Part shown: positions 32,635 to 41,891 of the stretch, piece after piece | Numbering within the stretch: position 1 is the first letter of the stretch | Layout: the number at the start of each line of letters is the position of its first letter | Assembly: GCA_019429405.1 (NCBI GenBank) | Contig: JAHYIZ010000018.1 | Location: 1-53,279, forward strand | DNA: 53,279 bases | DNA from: Paracoccaceae bacterium | Lineage (GTDB): Bacteria; Pseudomonadota; Alphaproteobacteria; Rhodobacterales; Rhodobacteraceae | Reading direction: 5' to 3' | The notes under the pieces: generated by a model | The model's input: only the letters and a program-made list of their open reading frames with translations | The model's database searches: none | Told to the model about the DNA's origin: nothing | Position numbers and translations under genes: made by a program

Positions 32635-33684
32635 TCAGTCGGCGCTGGTTTTGCTTGCGGCACCCGAAGTGCCGCGCTCGCGGTAGGGCGTGGTGGCGTA
32701 TTGTGCGCGGTAACATTTTGAAAAATGCGATGGGCTGGCAAAACCGCAGGCCAGCGCCACGTTGATGACGCTCATTTCGGTTTGCATCAACAGGTTACGC
32801 GCTTTTTGCAGGCGAATTTCCATGTTGTAGCGTTTTGGGCTGCGGTTCAGGTAGCGCCGGAACAACCGTTCAAGCTGGCGGGTTGACATGCCAACCTCAT
32901 CGGCAAGTTTCGCCGGGCTGATCGGGTCTTCAAGGTTCGCCTCCATGCGCGCGATCACCTGCGCCAGCTTGGGGTGGCGCACCCCGATTCGGGTGGGAAT
33001 CGACATCCGCTGGCTATCTTGATCGGTGCGGACCGAATTGTAGATCAGCTGGTCGGCCACGGTATTGGCCAGCTCTTCGCCGTGATCCTGCGCGATCACC
33101 TTCAGCATCAGGTCGATCGAGGCGGTGCCGCCCGCCGAAGTCATGCGGTTGCCATCAATCACAAACACCGACTTCATCAGCCGCACGTCCTCGAAGTGTT
33201 CCGAAAAACTGTCCTGATTCTCCCAATGAATCGTGGCGCGGCGCCCGTCCAGAAGACCGGCTTTGGCCACTGCCCAGGCACCGGTGCACAAGCCCCCGAT
33301 TGCAGCACCCCGCCGTGCCTCGCGCCGAAGCCAGTTGAGGATCGGCCGGGTGGTCGCCTCGGCCACATCCAGCCCGCCGCAGACCACCACGCTGTCATCG
33401 CGCAAGATCTCGGTGAGCCCGATGTCAAGCCGCAGCACCGCGCCGTTCGAACAGCGTGCCTCGTGCCCGTTCTCGCCTGCCAGAACCCATGCATAAAGCG
33501 GGCGCCCGGAAACCTGATTGGCCAGCCGCAATGGCTCGATCGCCGAGGCGAAGGCCATCAGCGTGAACCGGTCCAGCAGCAAGAACACGAAGCGGCGCGG
33601 CTTGCCCGGCGTCGTCGGGGTCTTGCGGGGCAGGGGGGTGGGCGATGGCGCGCGCATTTGCGACCCTGTCTCATGTCGTTTCAT
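32635..33684 (-). CDS. GlxA-family AraC-type transcriptional regulator
   Basis: 349 residues: an N-terminal DJ-1/PfpI-like domain (about 30-200) with [17 protein letters not shown] around the family Cys, then an AraC helix-turn-helix pair near 245-335 ([20 protein letters not shown] and [20 protein letters not shown]). Relatives such as GbdR and CdhR respond to betaine, carnitine or amino-acid derivatives. It lies upstream of livK in the same direction, 119 bases away, and may control that transporter; this is inference. Start could be the ATG at 33684 or the one nine codons in. Confidence 0.9.
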   Translation of the reverse strand: MKRHETGSQMRAPSPTPLPRKTPTTPGKPRRFVFLLLDRFTLMAFASAIEPLRLANQVSGRPLYAWVLAGENGHEARCSNGAVLRLDIGLTEILRDDSVVVCGGLDVAEATTRPILNWLRREARRGAAIGGLCTGAWAVAKAGLLDGRRATIHWENQDSFSEHFEDVRLMKSVFVIDGNRMTSAGGTASIDLMLKVIAQDHGEELANTVADQLIYNSVRTDQDSQRMSIPTRIGVRHPKLAQVIARMEANLEDPISPAKLADEVGMSTRQLERLFRRYLNRSPKRYNMEIRLQKARNLLMQTEMSVINVALACGFASPSHFSKCYRAQYATTPYRERGTSGAASKTSAD

Positions 33685-33802
33685 GCCAGCAATACAGCGT
33701 TTGCGCGCCCCCGCAAGTGGCCCCGCACATGCGTGTTTGCGCTACGGGTGCTGGCCGCGTATAAACCGCCCCGGTGACGCCCGAGACCCGAAAGGAAGCC
33801 TG

Positions 33803-35173
33803 ATGACCACGGCCTGGACCAAATCCGACTGGCGCAAACTGCCGCGGTTGCAAATGCCCGATTACCCCGACGCGGTTGCGGTGGGCGCCGTTGAGGCACA
33901 ACTGGGCAGGATGCCGCCGCTGGTTTTCGCGGGCGAGGCGCGCAAGCTCAAACGCGCCTTGGGGCAGGTGGCCGAGGGCAAGGCATTCTTGTTGCAGGGC
34001 GGCGACTGTGCCGAAAGTTTCGCCGAATTTTCCGCCGACAACATCCGCGACACGTTCAAGGTGCTGTTGCAAATGGCGGTAGTGCTGACCTGGGGCGCCA
34101 AGGTGCCGGTGATCAAGGTCGGGCGCATGGCGGGCCAGTTTGCCAAGCCGCGTTCGGCTGGCACTGAGGCCATCGGCGGGGTCGAATTGCCCAGCTACCG
34201 CGGCGACATCATCAACGGGTTCGATTTCACGCCCGCAGCGCGGGTGCCCGATCCGGGGCGGATGTTGCAGGCCTACACGCAAGCCGCCGCCAGCCTGAAC
34301 CTGCTGCGCGCCTTCTCGACCGGCGGCTACGCCGATATCCATCGGGTGCAGAACTGGATTTCGGGCTTCACCGACGAGGATGACGCCGCCCGCTACCGCG
34401 AGATTGCCACCCGCATTTCCGACGCGATGGCCTTCATGGCTGCCGCCGGTGTGACCTCGGAAACCGCGCCCGAGCTTGGCGCCGTCGATTTTTACACCAG
34501 CCACGAATCCCTGCTGCTGGAATACGAAGAGGCGCTGTGCAGGATCGACAGCACCACCGGGCTGCCGATTGCGGGCTCGGGCCACATGCTCTGGATCGGT
34601 GATCGCACGCGCCAGCCCGACGGCGCGCATGTCGCCTTCTGCCGGGGGGTGCAAAACCCGATCGGCCTCAAATGCGGCCCCTCGCTCAAGACCGACGATC
34701 TGAAGGTGCTGCTGGAGCGGCTGAACCCCGAAAACGAACCGGGCCGCCTGACGCTGATCGCGCGCTTTGGGGCGGGCAACGTGGGCGAGCATTTGCCGCG
34801 CCTGATCCGTGCGGTGCGCGAAGCCGGGGCCAATGTGGTCTGGACCTGCGACCCGATGCACGGCAACACCATCAAGTCGGCCTCGGGCTACAAGACGCGG
34901 CCGTTTGATTCGGTGCTGCGTGAAGTGCGCGAGTTCTTTGCCGTGCACCGCGCCGAAGGCAGCATTCCCGGCGGCGTGCATTTTGAGATGACCGGCAAGG
35001 ATGTGACCGAATGCACCGGCGGCGTGCGGGCGGTGACCGACGAAGACCTCTCGAACCGCTACCACACCGCGTGCGATCCGCGCCTGAACGCCAGCCAATC
35101 GCTGGAACTGGCGTTTCTGGTGGCCGAAGAGCTGCAATCCTTGCGCGACCAGCGCCGCGCCGTGGCGGTCTGA
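33803..35173 (+). CDS. aroG: Class II 3-deoxy-7-phosphoheptulonate (DAHP) synthase
   Basis: 456 residues of the plant/actinobacterial-type (AroA-II) family that condenses phosphoenolpyruvate and erythrose-4-phosphate, first step of the shikimate pathway. Visible motifs: metal-ligand Cys in QGGDCAESF at about 65-73, [28 protein letters not shown] and TCDPMHGNT. Full length. ATG at 33803 follows AAAGGAAG; the longer frame from 33518 is antisense to the regulator. Followed by a strong terminator. Class II enzymes are regulated by aromatic amino acids in many bacteria. Confidence 0.95.
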   Translation: MTTAWTKSDWRKLPRLQMPDYPDAVAVGAVEAQLGRMPPLVFAGEARKLKRALGQVAEGKAFLLQGGDCAESFAEFSADNIRDTFKVLLQMAVVLTWGAKVPVIKVGRMAGQFAKPRSAGTEAIGGVELPSYRGDIINGFDFTPAARVPDPGRMLQAYTQAAASLNLLRAFSTGGYADIHRVQNWISGFTDEDDAARYREIATRISDAMAFMAAAGVTSETAPELGAVDFYTSHESLLLEYEEALCRIDSTTGLPIAGSGHMLWIGDRTRQPDGAHVAFCRGVQNPIGLKCGPSLKTDDLKVLLERLNPENEPGRLTLIARFGAGNVGEHLPRLIRAVREAGANVVWTCDPMHGNTIKSASGYKTRPFDSVLREVREFFAVHRAEGSIPGGVHFEMTGKDVTECTGGVRAVTDEDLSNRYHTACDPRLNASQSLELAFLVAEELQSLRDQRRAVAV

Positions 35174-35194
35174 TCCGCGCGCTGGCGTGATCCT

Positions 35195-35221
35195 AAAGGG
35201 CGCCTTGCGGGGCGCCCTTTT
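35195..35221. terminator. Bidirectional intrinsic terminator
   Basis: AAAGGGCGCC (35195-35204) pairs with GGCGCCCTTT (35211-35220) around TTGCGG, with a T-tract on the plus strand and the matching A run giving a short one on the minus strand. It separates the convergent DAHP synthase and PAS genes. Confidence 0.85.
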
Positions 35222-35222
35222 G

Positions 35223-35939
35223 TCAGCCGTCGTCCTTTACAATGCGGAATGCGGCACGGCGCGCCTCGGGGGTGCCCGTCGGAGCATGCGCAAACCCCCG
35301 CGCCGGTTCGGCAAGGCCGGGCTGACGGTGCGGCTCGGGCAGGGGGCGCAGCGGGTCGACCGGCTGCACCTCACCCGGTGCAACCGGCTTTCCGGCGGTA
35401 ATCCGGCTCATCTGCACCGATGTGATGGTGAAACGGCGCGGGCTGCGGCCAATCTGGCCCTCGCTTACGAGGCACCCAAGTGCGCGGTTTATGTCGCCGA
35501 GGTCCGACTTCAGCGGCAGTATCAGAAGCCGCGCGGTCAGCGGCGGCTTGCCAATGCCCGCTTCGGCCTGCAACGTGACCTCGGCCACTTCGGGCCCTTG
35601 AAACACCGCCTCCACCACCTCTGAGAACCGCTTGCGCGCCACCGGCGCGAAAAAGGAAGAGAGCGGCATTCCACGCACCTCCATGCCCATCAGATCGTTA
35701 AGGTGCATTCCCGCCAGACGAAAGCGCGCCGTGCCGGGTGCGATGCGCTCGGCAATAAAGGCATGTTCGAGCGCCAACTCGATGCCGCGCGGGTCTACTT
35801 CGGCGCGGCTGGGCACCTGCCGCCCCTTGCGCAACGCCTCCCAATAGGCGCGCACCACAGCCAGTGACTGATAGCGCATGCCGGCCTCCGCTTGCGTCAG
35901 GGCGACAATCTTGCCGAATGAGTCGTCAACCGTTTTCAT
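35223..35939 (-). CDS. PAS-domain protein (PAS_5-like), function unknown
   Basis: 238 residues. The N-terminal 150 or so match the alphaproteobacterial PAS-like domain seen by LVVVRAYWEALR-type starts (here LAVVRAYWEALRKGRQVPSR), ELALEHAFIAERIAPGTARF and RLAGMHLNDLMGMEVRGMPL. The C-terminal part is Pro-rich and likely disordered. No output domain is seen, so it may act by protein contact. ATG at 35939 is chosen; the frame runs on to 36065 but that would overlap the promoter region of yicC. Transcribed toward the DAHP synthase gene with a terminator between. Confidence 0.78.
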   Translation of the reverse strand: MKTVDDSFGKIVALTQAEAGMRYQSLAVVRAYWEALRKGRQVPSRAEVDPRGIELALEHAFIAERIAPGTARFRLAGMHLNDLMGMEVRGMPLSSFFAPVARKRFSEVVEAVFQGPEVAEVTLQAEAGIGKPPLTARLLILPLKSDLGDINRALGCLVSEGQIGRSPRRFTITSVQMSRITAGKPVAPGEVQPVDPLRPLPEPHRQPGLAEPARGFAHAPTGTPEARRAAFRIVKDDG

Positions 35940-36050
35940 GCTACCAAATCCTATCGTTCCCGCACAGCCGCTCCGGCACCCAGACCCCTGTCGCAGGCGC
36001 CCTGTTTGTGCTAGGCCGCGCAAGACATCGTTACCGCAAAATGAATCTAT

Positions 36051-36070
36051 CCTTTTTGACGGCAAAAAGG
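36051..36070. repeat. Perfect inverted repeat just before yicC
   Basis: CCTTTTTG (36051-36058) and CAAAAAGG (36063-36070) flank ACGG. It ends a few bases before the GGGGAAAG ribosome site of yicC. It could fold in the leader and affect translation, or be an operator. Confidence 0.6.
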
Positions 36071-36086
36071 CGGGGAAAGTTTACAA

Positions 36087-37004
36087 ATGGTTAACCAGAC
36101 AGCGACCAGAGGCCCGCTCTCAATGACAGGCTTTGCCGCGCGGCGCGGCGCGGGCGCCGGGGTGGAATGGGCGTGGGACTTGCGCGCGGTCAATGGCAAA
36201 GGGCTTGATCTGCGGCTGCGGCTGCCTGACGGCATCGACGGGCTTGAGGCCGGCGTGCGTGAGGCGGTGGCGCGGGCGGTGGCGCGCGGTTCAGTGCAAC
36301 TGACGTTGAAAACGACGGCGGGCGAGGCGTCGGACGCCCTGCGCATCAATCCCGACGGGCTTGGCCTTGCGCTCTCTGCACTTGCCACGGTTGAGGCACA
36401 GGCGGCGGGGCAGGGGCTGGAGCTGGCCGCAACCTCGGCCGCGCAGGTGCTTGGCTTGCGCGGGGTGACGCAGCAAGGCGGCGCCGAGCCGCCGGACCCG
36501 GTGGCACTGCGCGCGGCGCTGTTGGCCGAACTTGCAGACCTGCTGGCAGATTTCAACGCCATGCGGCGCGCCGAGGGCGCAGCCCTTGCGCGCGTGGTTT
36601 CAGCCCAGATCGACCGCATCGCAGACCTGACCGCAGCCGCCACCGAAGCCGCCGATGCACGCCGCCCCGAGGTTGCCGAGGCGCTGATGGCGGCCTTGGC
36701 ACGGGTGGCCGATGCCGCACCGGGCGCCGACCCCGGCAGGGTCGCGGCCGAACTTGCGATGCTGGCGATCAAGGCTGATGTGACCGAAGAGCTTGACCGC
36801 CTGCGCGCCCATGTCGCCGCCGCGCGCGCGCACCTGGCCGCCGACGGGCCAATTGGCCGCAAGCTGGAGTTTTTGACACAGGAATTTGTGCGCGAGGCCA
36901 ACACGCTTTGTTCCAAATCCGGCTCGACGCGGCTCACCGCGATCGGGCTTGACCTCAAGCATGTGATCGACCAGATGCGCGAGCAGATTCAAAATCTGGA
37001 GTAG
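36087..37004 (+). CDS. YicC-family endoribonuclease
   Basis: 305 residues, with the N-terminal SMTGFA signature at residues 12-17, RAVNGKGLDLRLRLP near 32 and the conserved C-terminal GRKLEFLTQEFVREANTLCS plus KHVIDQMREQIQNLE. YicC proteins cleave RNA, including small RNAs, in E. coli. ATG at 36087 has GGGGAAAG upstream; ATG at 36123 would shorten the usual start. It runs into gmk with three bases between stop and start. Confidence 0.92.
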   Translation: MVNQTATRGPLSMTGFAARRGAGAGVEWAWDLRAVNGKGLDLRLRLPDGIDGLEAGVREAVARAVARGSVQLTLKTTAGEASDALRINPDGLGLALSALATVEAQAAGQGLELAATSAAQVLGLRGVTQQGGAEPPDPVALRAALLAELADLLADFNAMRRAEGAALARVVSAQIDRIADLTAAATEAADARRPEVAEALMAALARVADAAPGADPGRVAAELAMLAIKADVTEELDRLRAHVAAARAHLAADGPIGRKLEFLTQEFVREANTLCSKSGSTRLTAIGLDLKHVIDQMREQIQNLE

Positions 37005-37007
37005 GTG

Positions 37008-37652
37008 ATGCCCAAACCCCTGCGCCGCGGTCTGTTGATCATCCTCTCGTCGCCTTCGGGTGCCGGCAAAAGCACCCTCGCGCGGCGCCTGATGGCCAAG
37101 GATACCGCCATGCGGTTTTCGGTTTCCGCCACCACGCGGGCGCCACGACCGGGCGAGGCCGACGGCAAGGATTACTGGTTCATGTCGCGTGACGGGTTCC
37201 TTGCCGCCGTCGCGCGCGGCGACATGCTTGAACATGCCGAGGTGTTCGGCAATCTCTACGGCTCACCCCGTGCGCCGATCGAGGCCGAACTGTCGGCGGG
37301 CCGCGATGTGCTGCTTGATATCGACTGGCAGGGCGGGCAACAGGTGCGCAATTCGGCCTTGGGGCACGATGTGGTTTCGGTGTTCATTTTACCGCCGTCG
37401 ATAGCCGAGCTGGACCGCCGCTTGCGCGAACGCGGGCAGGATGCGCCAGATGTGATCGCCGGGCGGATGGCCAAGAGCCAGGCCGAGATCAGCCACTGGG
37501 CAGAATACGACTACGTTCTTGTCAACGACGATATCGACCGCGCCGAGGCAGATCTGGCCACCATCCTCGCCGCCGAGCGCCTGAAGCGCGAGCGCCAGCC
37601 GGGCCTTGCCGATTTCATCCGTGGCCTCAACGCGGAGTTTGCCGTCCGATGA
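37008..37652 (+). CDS. gmk: Guanylate kinase
   Basis: 214-residue kinase (GMP plus ATP to GDP). P-loop [10 protein letters not shown] at 14-23, TTRAPRPGE and [10 protein letters not shown] for GMP binding, [10 protein letters not shown] near 75, and [10 protein letters not shown] near 102. ATG at 37008 lies six bases after GGAG; the GTG three bases earlier is a weaker choice. Third-position overlap with the carbonic anhydrase gene (ATGA). yicC-gmk is a common order. Confidence 0.95.
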   Translation: MPKPLRRGLLIILSSPSGAGKSTLARRLMAKDTAMRFSVSATTRAPRPGEADGKDYWFMSRDGFLAAVARGDMLEHAEVFGNLYGSPRAPIEAELSAGRDVLLDIDWQGGQQVRNSALGHDVVSVFILPPSIAELDRRLRERGQDAPDVIAGRMAKSQAEISHWAEYDYVLVNDDIDRAEADLATILAAERLKRERQPGLADFIRGLNAEFAVR

Positions 37653-38167
37653 TCTATGCGCTCGATGGTATTGCCCCCGACGTTGCGCCCGACTGCTGGG
37701 TTGCGCCCGACGCCAACCTGATCGGCAAGGTGGTGCTGGAACCGGGCGCCTCGGTCTGGTTCGGCGCCACGCTGCGCGGCGACAACGAAGAAATTCGCGT
37801 TGGGGCGGGCAGCAACGTGCAAGAGGCCGCGGTGCTGCACACCGACATGGGCTTTCCGCTGACCATCGGCGCCAACTGCACCATCGGCCACAAGGCCATG
37901 CTGCATGGCTGCACGATTGGTGCCGGGTCGCTGATCGGCATGGGCGCGACGATTCTGAACGGCGCGATCATCGGGCAGGGGTGCCTGATCGGGGCCGGGG
38001 CGCTGATCACCGAGGGCAAGGTCATCGCGGACCACAGCCTTGTGATGGGCGCGCCGGGGCGCGTCGTGCGGCAACTGGATGCAGAAGGCGTGGCCAGACT
38101 GCTCGGCTCAGCGGCGCATTACCGCGAAAATTCACGCCGCTACGCGGCAGGGTTGCAAGCGCTCTAG
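37649..38167 (+). CDS. Gamma-class carbonic anhydrase-like hexapeptide protein
   Basis: 172 residues of left-handed beta-helix with hexapeptide repeats. The zinc-ligand His positions are preserved in [23 protein letters not shown]. Family members (YrdA/PaaY/CaiE) are trimeric; many have carbonic anhydrase activity, others act as thioesterases. ATGA overlap with gmk. A short region 38168-38247 with nothing recognisable follows. Confidence 0.92.
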   Translation: MIYALDGIAPDVAPDCWVAPDANLIGKVVLEPGASVWFGATLRGDNEEIRVGAGSNVQEAAVLHTDMGFPLTIGANCTIGHKAMLHGCTIGAGSLIGMGATILNGAIIGQGCLIGAGALITEGKVIADHSLVMGAPGRVVRQLDAEGVARLLGSAAHYRENSRRYAAGLQAL

Positions 38168-38247
38168 CACAAGCCGGCGTTACGGCTTGCGCCATACGGT
38201 TATATCCGATAAGCAGTATTATGTTAACCAAACCTAACCACGGCGCG

Positions 38248-39219
38248 CTACGGCACGAGTATTGTTGACCCCGTGGTCTGCCGCGCTGCCAGCGCATCAT
38301 GTGCAGAACCGACCGCATCCAGTGCAAATTGCTGCGCTATCTCAACTTTTATCGCTCCCGAGGCGATCATCGCGAACATCTCGCCCGACGCTTTCGCCAG
38401 CCAACCCGGCACCCGCGTATGGTGAAACAGCGTTGGCCGCGTAAGCCGCAAACTGGCCCGCGCAAGATGGCTGACGCGCAGGTTGTCCGGCGCGCCCGAT
38501 GACTGGCCAAAGCTGACAAGCGTGCCAAACGGTTGCAGAACCTCAAGCGATTTCAAGACGGTATCGACGCCAATGGAATCGTAGACTGCGGCAACACCGG
38601 CGCCGTCGGTCAGACGCATCACCTCGGCCACGAAATCTTGCGCGCGGTAATCAATCACCTCGCCGTAGCCATGCGCGCGCGCCAGCGCACATTTTTCAGC
38701 GCCGCCAGCCGTGCCGATAACCCGCACCCCCTTGGCCGCGAGCCACTGCCCTGCGAGCAACCCGACACCCCCGGCAGCCGCATGAAAAAGCACTGTATCA
38801 GAAGGTGTTACGGGGTAAGAATGATGTATCAGGTAATGCGCCGTCAGGCCCTTGAGCATCACCGCCGCCGCGACCTCATCGCTGATCGCGTCGGGCAGCG
38901 GCACCGCCAGCGCCGCGGGCAAGGTCCGGTGGCTGGCATAGGCGCCATTCGGCGTTGTATAGGCGATGCGTTGGCCGACGCGAAGGCTCACCCCTTCGCC
39001 CACCGCCTCAACCACGCCCGCGCCTTCCGACCCGGTAATCAGATCGCGCGGAACGGGCCAAGGATAACCACCACTGCGAAAGTATATATCTAGAAAATTC
39101 AATCCTATAGCGGTGTGTCTTAAGGTTATCTCTCCGGCTCCGGGGGCTGGCACGTCCATTTCTATGCGGTGAAATTGCTCGGTGCCACCGGGGGCAGAAA
39201 TCGCGATTGCATAGGCCAT
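38248..39219 (-). CDS. NADPH:quinone oxidoreductase (zeta-crystallin type)
   Basis: 323 residues of the medium-chain dehydrogenase family without catalytic zinc ligands: GLNFLDIYFRSGGYPWPVP near residue 38, TGSEGAGVVEAVG near 60 and the cofactor motif HAAAGGVGLLAGQWLA near 145. It reduces quinones with NADPH in the cytoplasm. ATG at 39219 follows AGGAAAG; the frame upstream to 39276 is not needed. Single gene, divergent from rpe. Confidence 0.92.
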   Translation of the reverse strand: MAYAIAISAPGGTEQFHRIEMDVPAPGAGEITLRHTAIGLNFLDIYFRSGGYPWPVPRDLITGSEGAGVVEAVGEGVSLRVGQRIAYTTPNGAYASHRTLPAALAVPLPDAISDEVAAAVMLKGLTAHYLIHHSYPVTPSDTVLFHAAAGGVGLLAGQWLAAKGVRVIGTAGGAEKCALARAHGYGEVIDYRAQDFVAEVMRLTDGAGVAAVYDSIGVDTVLKSLEVLQPFGTLVSFGQSSGAPDNLRVSHLARASLRLTRPTLFHHTRVPGWLAKASGEMFAMIASGAIKVEIAQQFALDAVGSAHDALAARQTTGSTILVP

Positions 39220-39368
39220 GCCACATCTTTCCTCGGGCGATGCCACGGCGCGGGCCCGCCCAAGGCACCCTGCCACCCTGCCCGCTTGCGGTCAATCATT
39301 GCTGGCGCGGCGCCAGTGCGCGCGCTAAAAGGCGCAAAACGCCAAGGCGCAAAACCCCGGAGCCGCCG

Positions 39369-40052
39369 ATGACCCTGCCCATCAAGATTGCCCCCTCGAT
39401 CCTCTCTGCCGATTTCGCCAATTTCGGCGCCGAATGCCGTGCGATCGAGGCTCAGGGCGCCGACTGGGTGCATGTGGATGTGATGGACGGGCATTTTGTG
39501 CCCAACCTCACCTTCGGCCCTGCGATGTGCGCCGCGATCCGTCCGCACATCAAGGGCACGATGGATGTGCATCTGATGATCGCCCCGGTCGATCCCTATA
39601 TCGGCGCCTTTGCCGCCGCTGGCGCCGATATCATCACCGCGCATATTGAGGCCGGCCCGCACATTCACCGCACCTTGCAAGCCATTCGCGCTACGGGCAA
39701 AAAGGCGGGTCTAGCCATCAATCCGGGCACCGGGATAGACGCGGTGGCGCATCTTGTCGACATGGTTGACCTCGTCTGCGTGATGACCGTGAACCCCGGT
39801 TTTGGTGGCCAGAGCTTCATTGCCTCGCAGGTGGAAAAGGTGCGTCGGCTGCGCGCGCTTCTGGGCACCCGCCCCGTGCATATCGAAATCGACGGCGGCG
39901 TTACGGTGCAAACCGCGCCGCTGGTTGCCGCCGCCGGGGCCGATGTGCTGGTGGCGGGGTCGGCCGTGTTCAAGGGCGGCTCGGTCGCCAACCCGGCGCC
40001 CTATGGCCAAAACATCGCCGCTATCCGCGCCGCAGCCGAAGCCGCACGTTAA
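39369..40052 (+). CDS. rpe: Ribulose-phosphate 3-epimerase
   Basis: 227-residue TIM-barrel enzyme interconverting ribulose-5-phosphate and xylulose-5-phosphate. Motifs: APSILSADFANFG near residue 8, HVDVMDGHFVPN near 35, LMIAPVDPYI near 70, VMTVNPGFGGQSF near 138 and IDGGV near 177. ATG at 39369 follows CGGAG. A DUF442 gene starts 10 bases after the stop. Confidence 0.96.
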   Translation: MTLPIKIAPSILSADFANFGAECRAIEAQGADWVHVDVMDGHFVPNLTFGPAMCAAIRPHIKGTMDVHLMIAPVDPYIGAFAAAGADIITAHIEAGPHIHRTLQAIRATGKKAGLAINPGTGIDAVAHLVDMVDLVCVMTVNPGFGGQSFIASQVEKVRRLRALLGTRPVHIEIDGGVTVQTAPLVAAAGADVLVAGSAVFKGGSVANPAPYGQNIAAIRAAAEAAR

Positions 40053-40062
40053 GGAGCACCCG

Positions 40063-40488
40063 ATGGACCTTCGTCCCCTCGCGCCCGGCTTTGCCGTCGC
40101 CCCGCAGATTGACCCGTCCGATCTCGCGGCGCTGGCTGCGATGGGCTATCGCACGATCATCAACAACCGCCCCGATCAAGAGGTCGGCAGCGATCAGGGC
40201 GCCGCAGCAATGGAAGCGGCGGCAAAGGCGGCGGGGCTTGCCTATCACCGCCTGCCCTACATTCCCGGCCAGATGACGGCGGAGCTGGCTGAGGCCTTCG
40301 CGGCTACGCTGGCCAAGGCCGAGGCGCCGGTGCTGGCCTATTGCCGCTCGGGCACGCGCTCCAGCCACCTTTGGGCCATGGCCGTGGCACCGCAGTTGCC
40401 GCTTGCCGACATTCTGGGCGCCGCCGCCGCCGCCGGGTATGACCTTACGGGCTTGGTGCCGCTGTTGCACGCGCGCGGCGCGCGCTAG
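40063..40488 (+). CDS. DUF442/TIGR01244-type phosphatase- or rhodanese-like protein
   Basis: 141 residues. A dual-specificity-phosphatase-like fold starts with LAPGFAVAPQIDPSDL and TIINNRPDQE. The active loop YCRSGTRSSHLW has a six-residue CRSGTR loop as in rhodaneses. Family names include sulfur transferase and beta-lactamase hydrolase-like (BLH), but activity is not settled. ATG at 40063 follows AAGGAG. Cotranscribed with rpe by spacing; no sulfide-oxidation genes are nearby. Confidence 0.85.
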   Translation: MDLRPLAPGFAVAPQIDPSDLAALAAMGYRTIINNRPDQEVGSDQGAAAMEAAAKAAGLAYHRLPYIPGQMTAELAEAFAATLAKAEAPVLAYCRSGTRSSHLWAMAVAPQLPLADILGAAAAAGYDLTGLVPLLHARGAR

Positions 40489-40536
40489 ACAAGCACGCAT
40501 TCTACCCGAAAACCGCACCACACTTTGCGGAATGCG

Positions 40537-41715
40537 CTAGACAATCGCGCGTTCAAGAAACGGTCGCCCCGCTATCACCCGGCGCATGTCGAGGTCTGAC
40601 AGATCGAGGCTTTGCCAGTCGCCGGTCAGAATCACCTCAGCCAGACCGCGCCCCACGGCAGGTGCTTGTTGCAGCCCATGGCCGGAAAAACCATTGGCAA
40701 GGTAGAGGTTCTGAAACGCCGGGTGGCGCCCCAGAATCGCGTTCTGATCAAGCGTGTTGTAGGCGTAATGCCCAACCCAGAAGCGCGTGACCTTGACCGC
40801 GTCAAAACCGGGCGCGCGGGCGTAGAGCGCAGGCCAGATCAGGTCTTCAAACTGTGCGTGGTCGGCTTCAAAATCATCGGCGTCGCAAGGGCCGTCATGT
40901 TCGGGCACGGTTGCGACAATCCACTGACCGTGCTCGGGGCGAAGATAGTAGCCGGTATGGTCGATCATCAGCGGCGCATCTGGGTGCCGCGCATTTGGCG
41001 CATCAATTACAAAAACCGTGCGTTTGCGCGGCTCTACGGGGTACTCTTCACCCAACCAGCGCAACAGCTCAGAGGCCCGCGTGCCAGCCGCGTTCACGAA
41101 TGCCGCAGCTTCGATGCGCGCTCCGCTGGCCAGCGTTGCCGCCACCACCGCGTCGCCTTCGCGTGCGAGGCCAACCACGCGGTCGCTGACAAACTCGGCG
41201 CCCTGCGCGCGCGCTTGCGCCTTCAGCCCCCCCAAAAGCCCCATGTTGTCAAACCAGCCCTCGCCCTCGTGACCAAAGGTCGCAGCCACCACATCGTCAA
41301 GCATCAGCCAGGGAAAGCGCGCGGCGATGGCGGCGGGCCGCAAAACCTCGGTCGAGGCGCCAAGGCTGCGCTGCATCTGCGCAAGCTCGCCCATCAGCGC
41401 AACCGCATCAGGGTTGCCCGACAGGAACAGGTAGCCGTTTTCCTTCAGCCCAAGGTCTGCGACCCCGGCAAGGGGTGCTTCCTGCGCAAAGTTTCGAATG
41501 AAATCAATTCCAAATCGGCTGATCTGCACGTTGACCGGATTGGAAAATTGCGACCGGATCGAGGCCACCGAAAGCGCGGTTGAGGCGCGCGCATAGCCGG
41601 GGTCCATCTCGATCACGCTGACCTTGGCGCCCGGCGCCATGCGCGTGATCCAATAGGCGACAGAGGCGCCCATGACGCCGCCCCCAATCACCAGAACGTC
41701 GGGTTTCAGGTTCAT
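40537..41715 (-). CDS. FAD-dependent oxidoreductase (DAO family)
   Basis: 392 residues with an N-terminal dinucleotide fold VLVIGGGVMGASVAYWI near residue 7, the DAO/sarcosine-oxidase-like body, and the C-terminal NLYLANGFSGHGLQQAPAVG that closes the flavin site. Likely oxidises an amino acid or N-methyl amine; the substrate is not predictable. ATG at 41715 follows AGAGGG by five bases; ATGs at 41742 and further out are poorer. Divergent from a LuxR solo across a long dyad, which suggests that regulator controls it. Confidence 0.88.
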   Translation of the reverse strand: MNLKPDVLVIGGGVMGASVAYWITRMAPGAKVSVIEMDPGYARASTALSVASIRSQFSNPVNVQISRFGIDFIRNFAQEAPLAGVADLGLKENGYLFLSGNPDAVALMGELAQMQRSLGASTEVLRPAAIAARFPWLMLDDVVAATFGHEGEGWFDNMGLLGGLKAQARAQGAEFVSDRVVGLAREGDAVVAATLASGARIEAAAFVNAAGTRASELLRWLGEEYPVEPRKRTVFVIDAPNARHPDAPLMIDHTGYYLRPEHGQWIVATVPEHDGPCDADDFEADHAQFEDLIWPALYARAPGFDAVKVTRFWVGHYAYNTLDQNAILGRHPAFQNLYLANGFSGHGLQQAPAVGRGLAEVILTGDWQSLDLSDLDMRRVIAGRPFLERAIV

Positions 41716-41737
41716 CGTGCCCTCTCGGTCCATCTCG

Positions 41738-41808
41738 GGCATGCTCCTATCACCCTGCCGCAGCAGAGGAAATATCTGCCGCACTCGACAGGGCGTCGTG
41801 AGCATGCC
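41738..41808. promoter_or_regulatory. Nested long dyad in the divergent oxidoreductase/LuxR promoter
   Basis: GGCATGCTC (41738-41746) is exactly inverted at GAGCATGCC (41800-41808), and CCCTG (41753-41757) at CAGGG (41789-41793). Both pairs share one centre at base 41773. Within it, CTGCCGCA occurs twice as a direct repeat (41755-41762 and 41776-41783), 21 bases apart, or two helical turns. The outer left arm overlaps the region just upstream of the oxidoreductase start. Confidence 0.6.
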
Positions 41809-41891
41809 AACAATCGTCGCAGGGGCACATTTTGCGGCCAAGATCAAGCACGCCGCGCCGCGGGTCGCCCCCTGTGTGCGAGGAGTGGGGT

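Noticed and set aside
33671-35137. 488-codon frame antisense to the DAHP synthase
   Set aside because: Same shadow effect; the sense frame carries the full class II DAHP synthase motif set.
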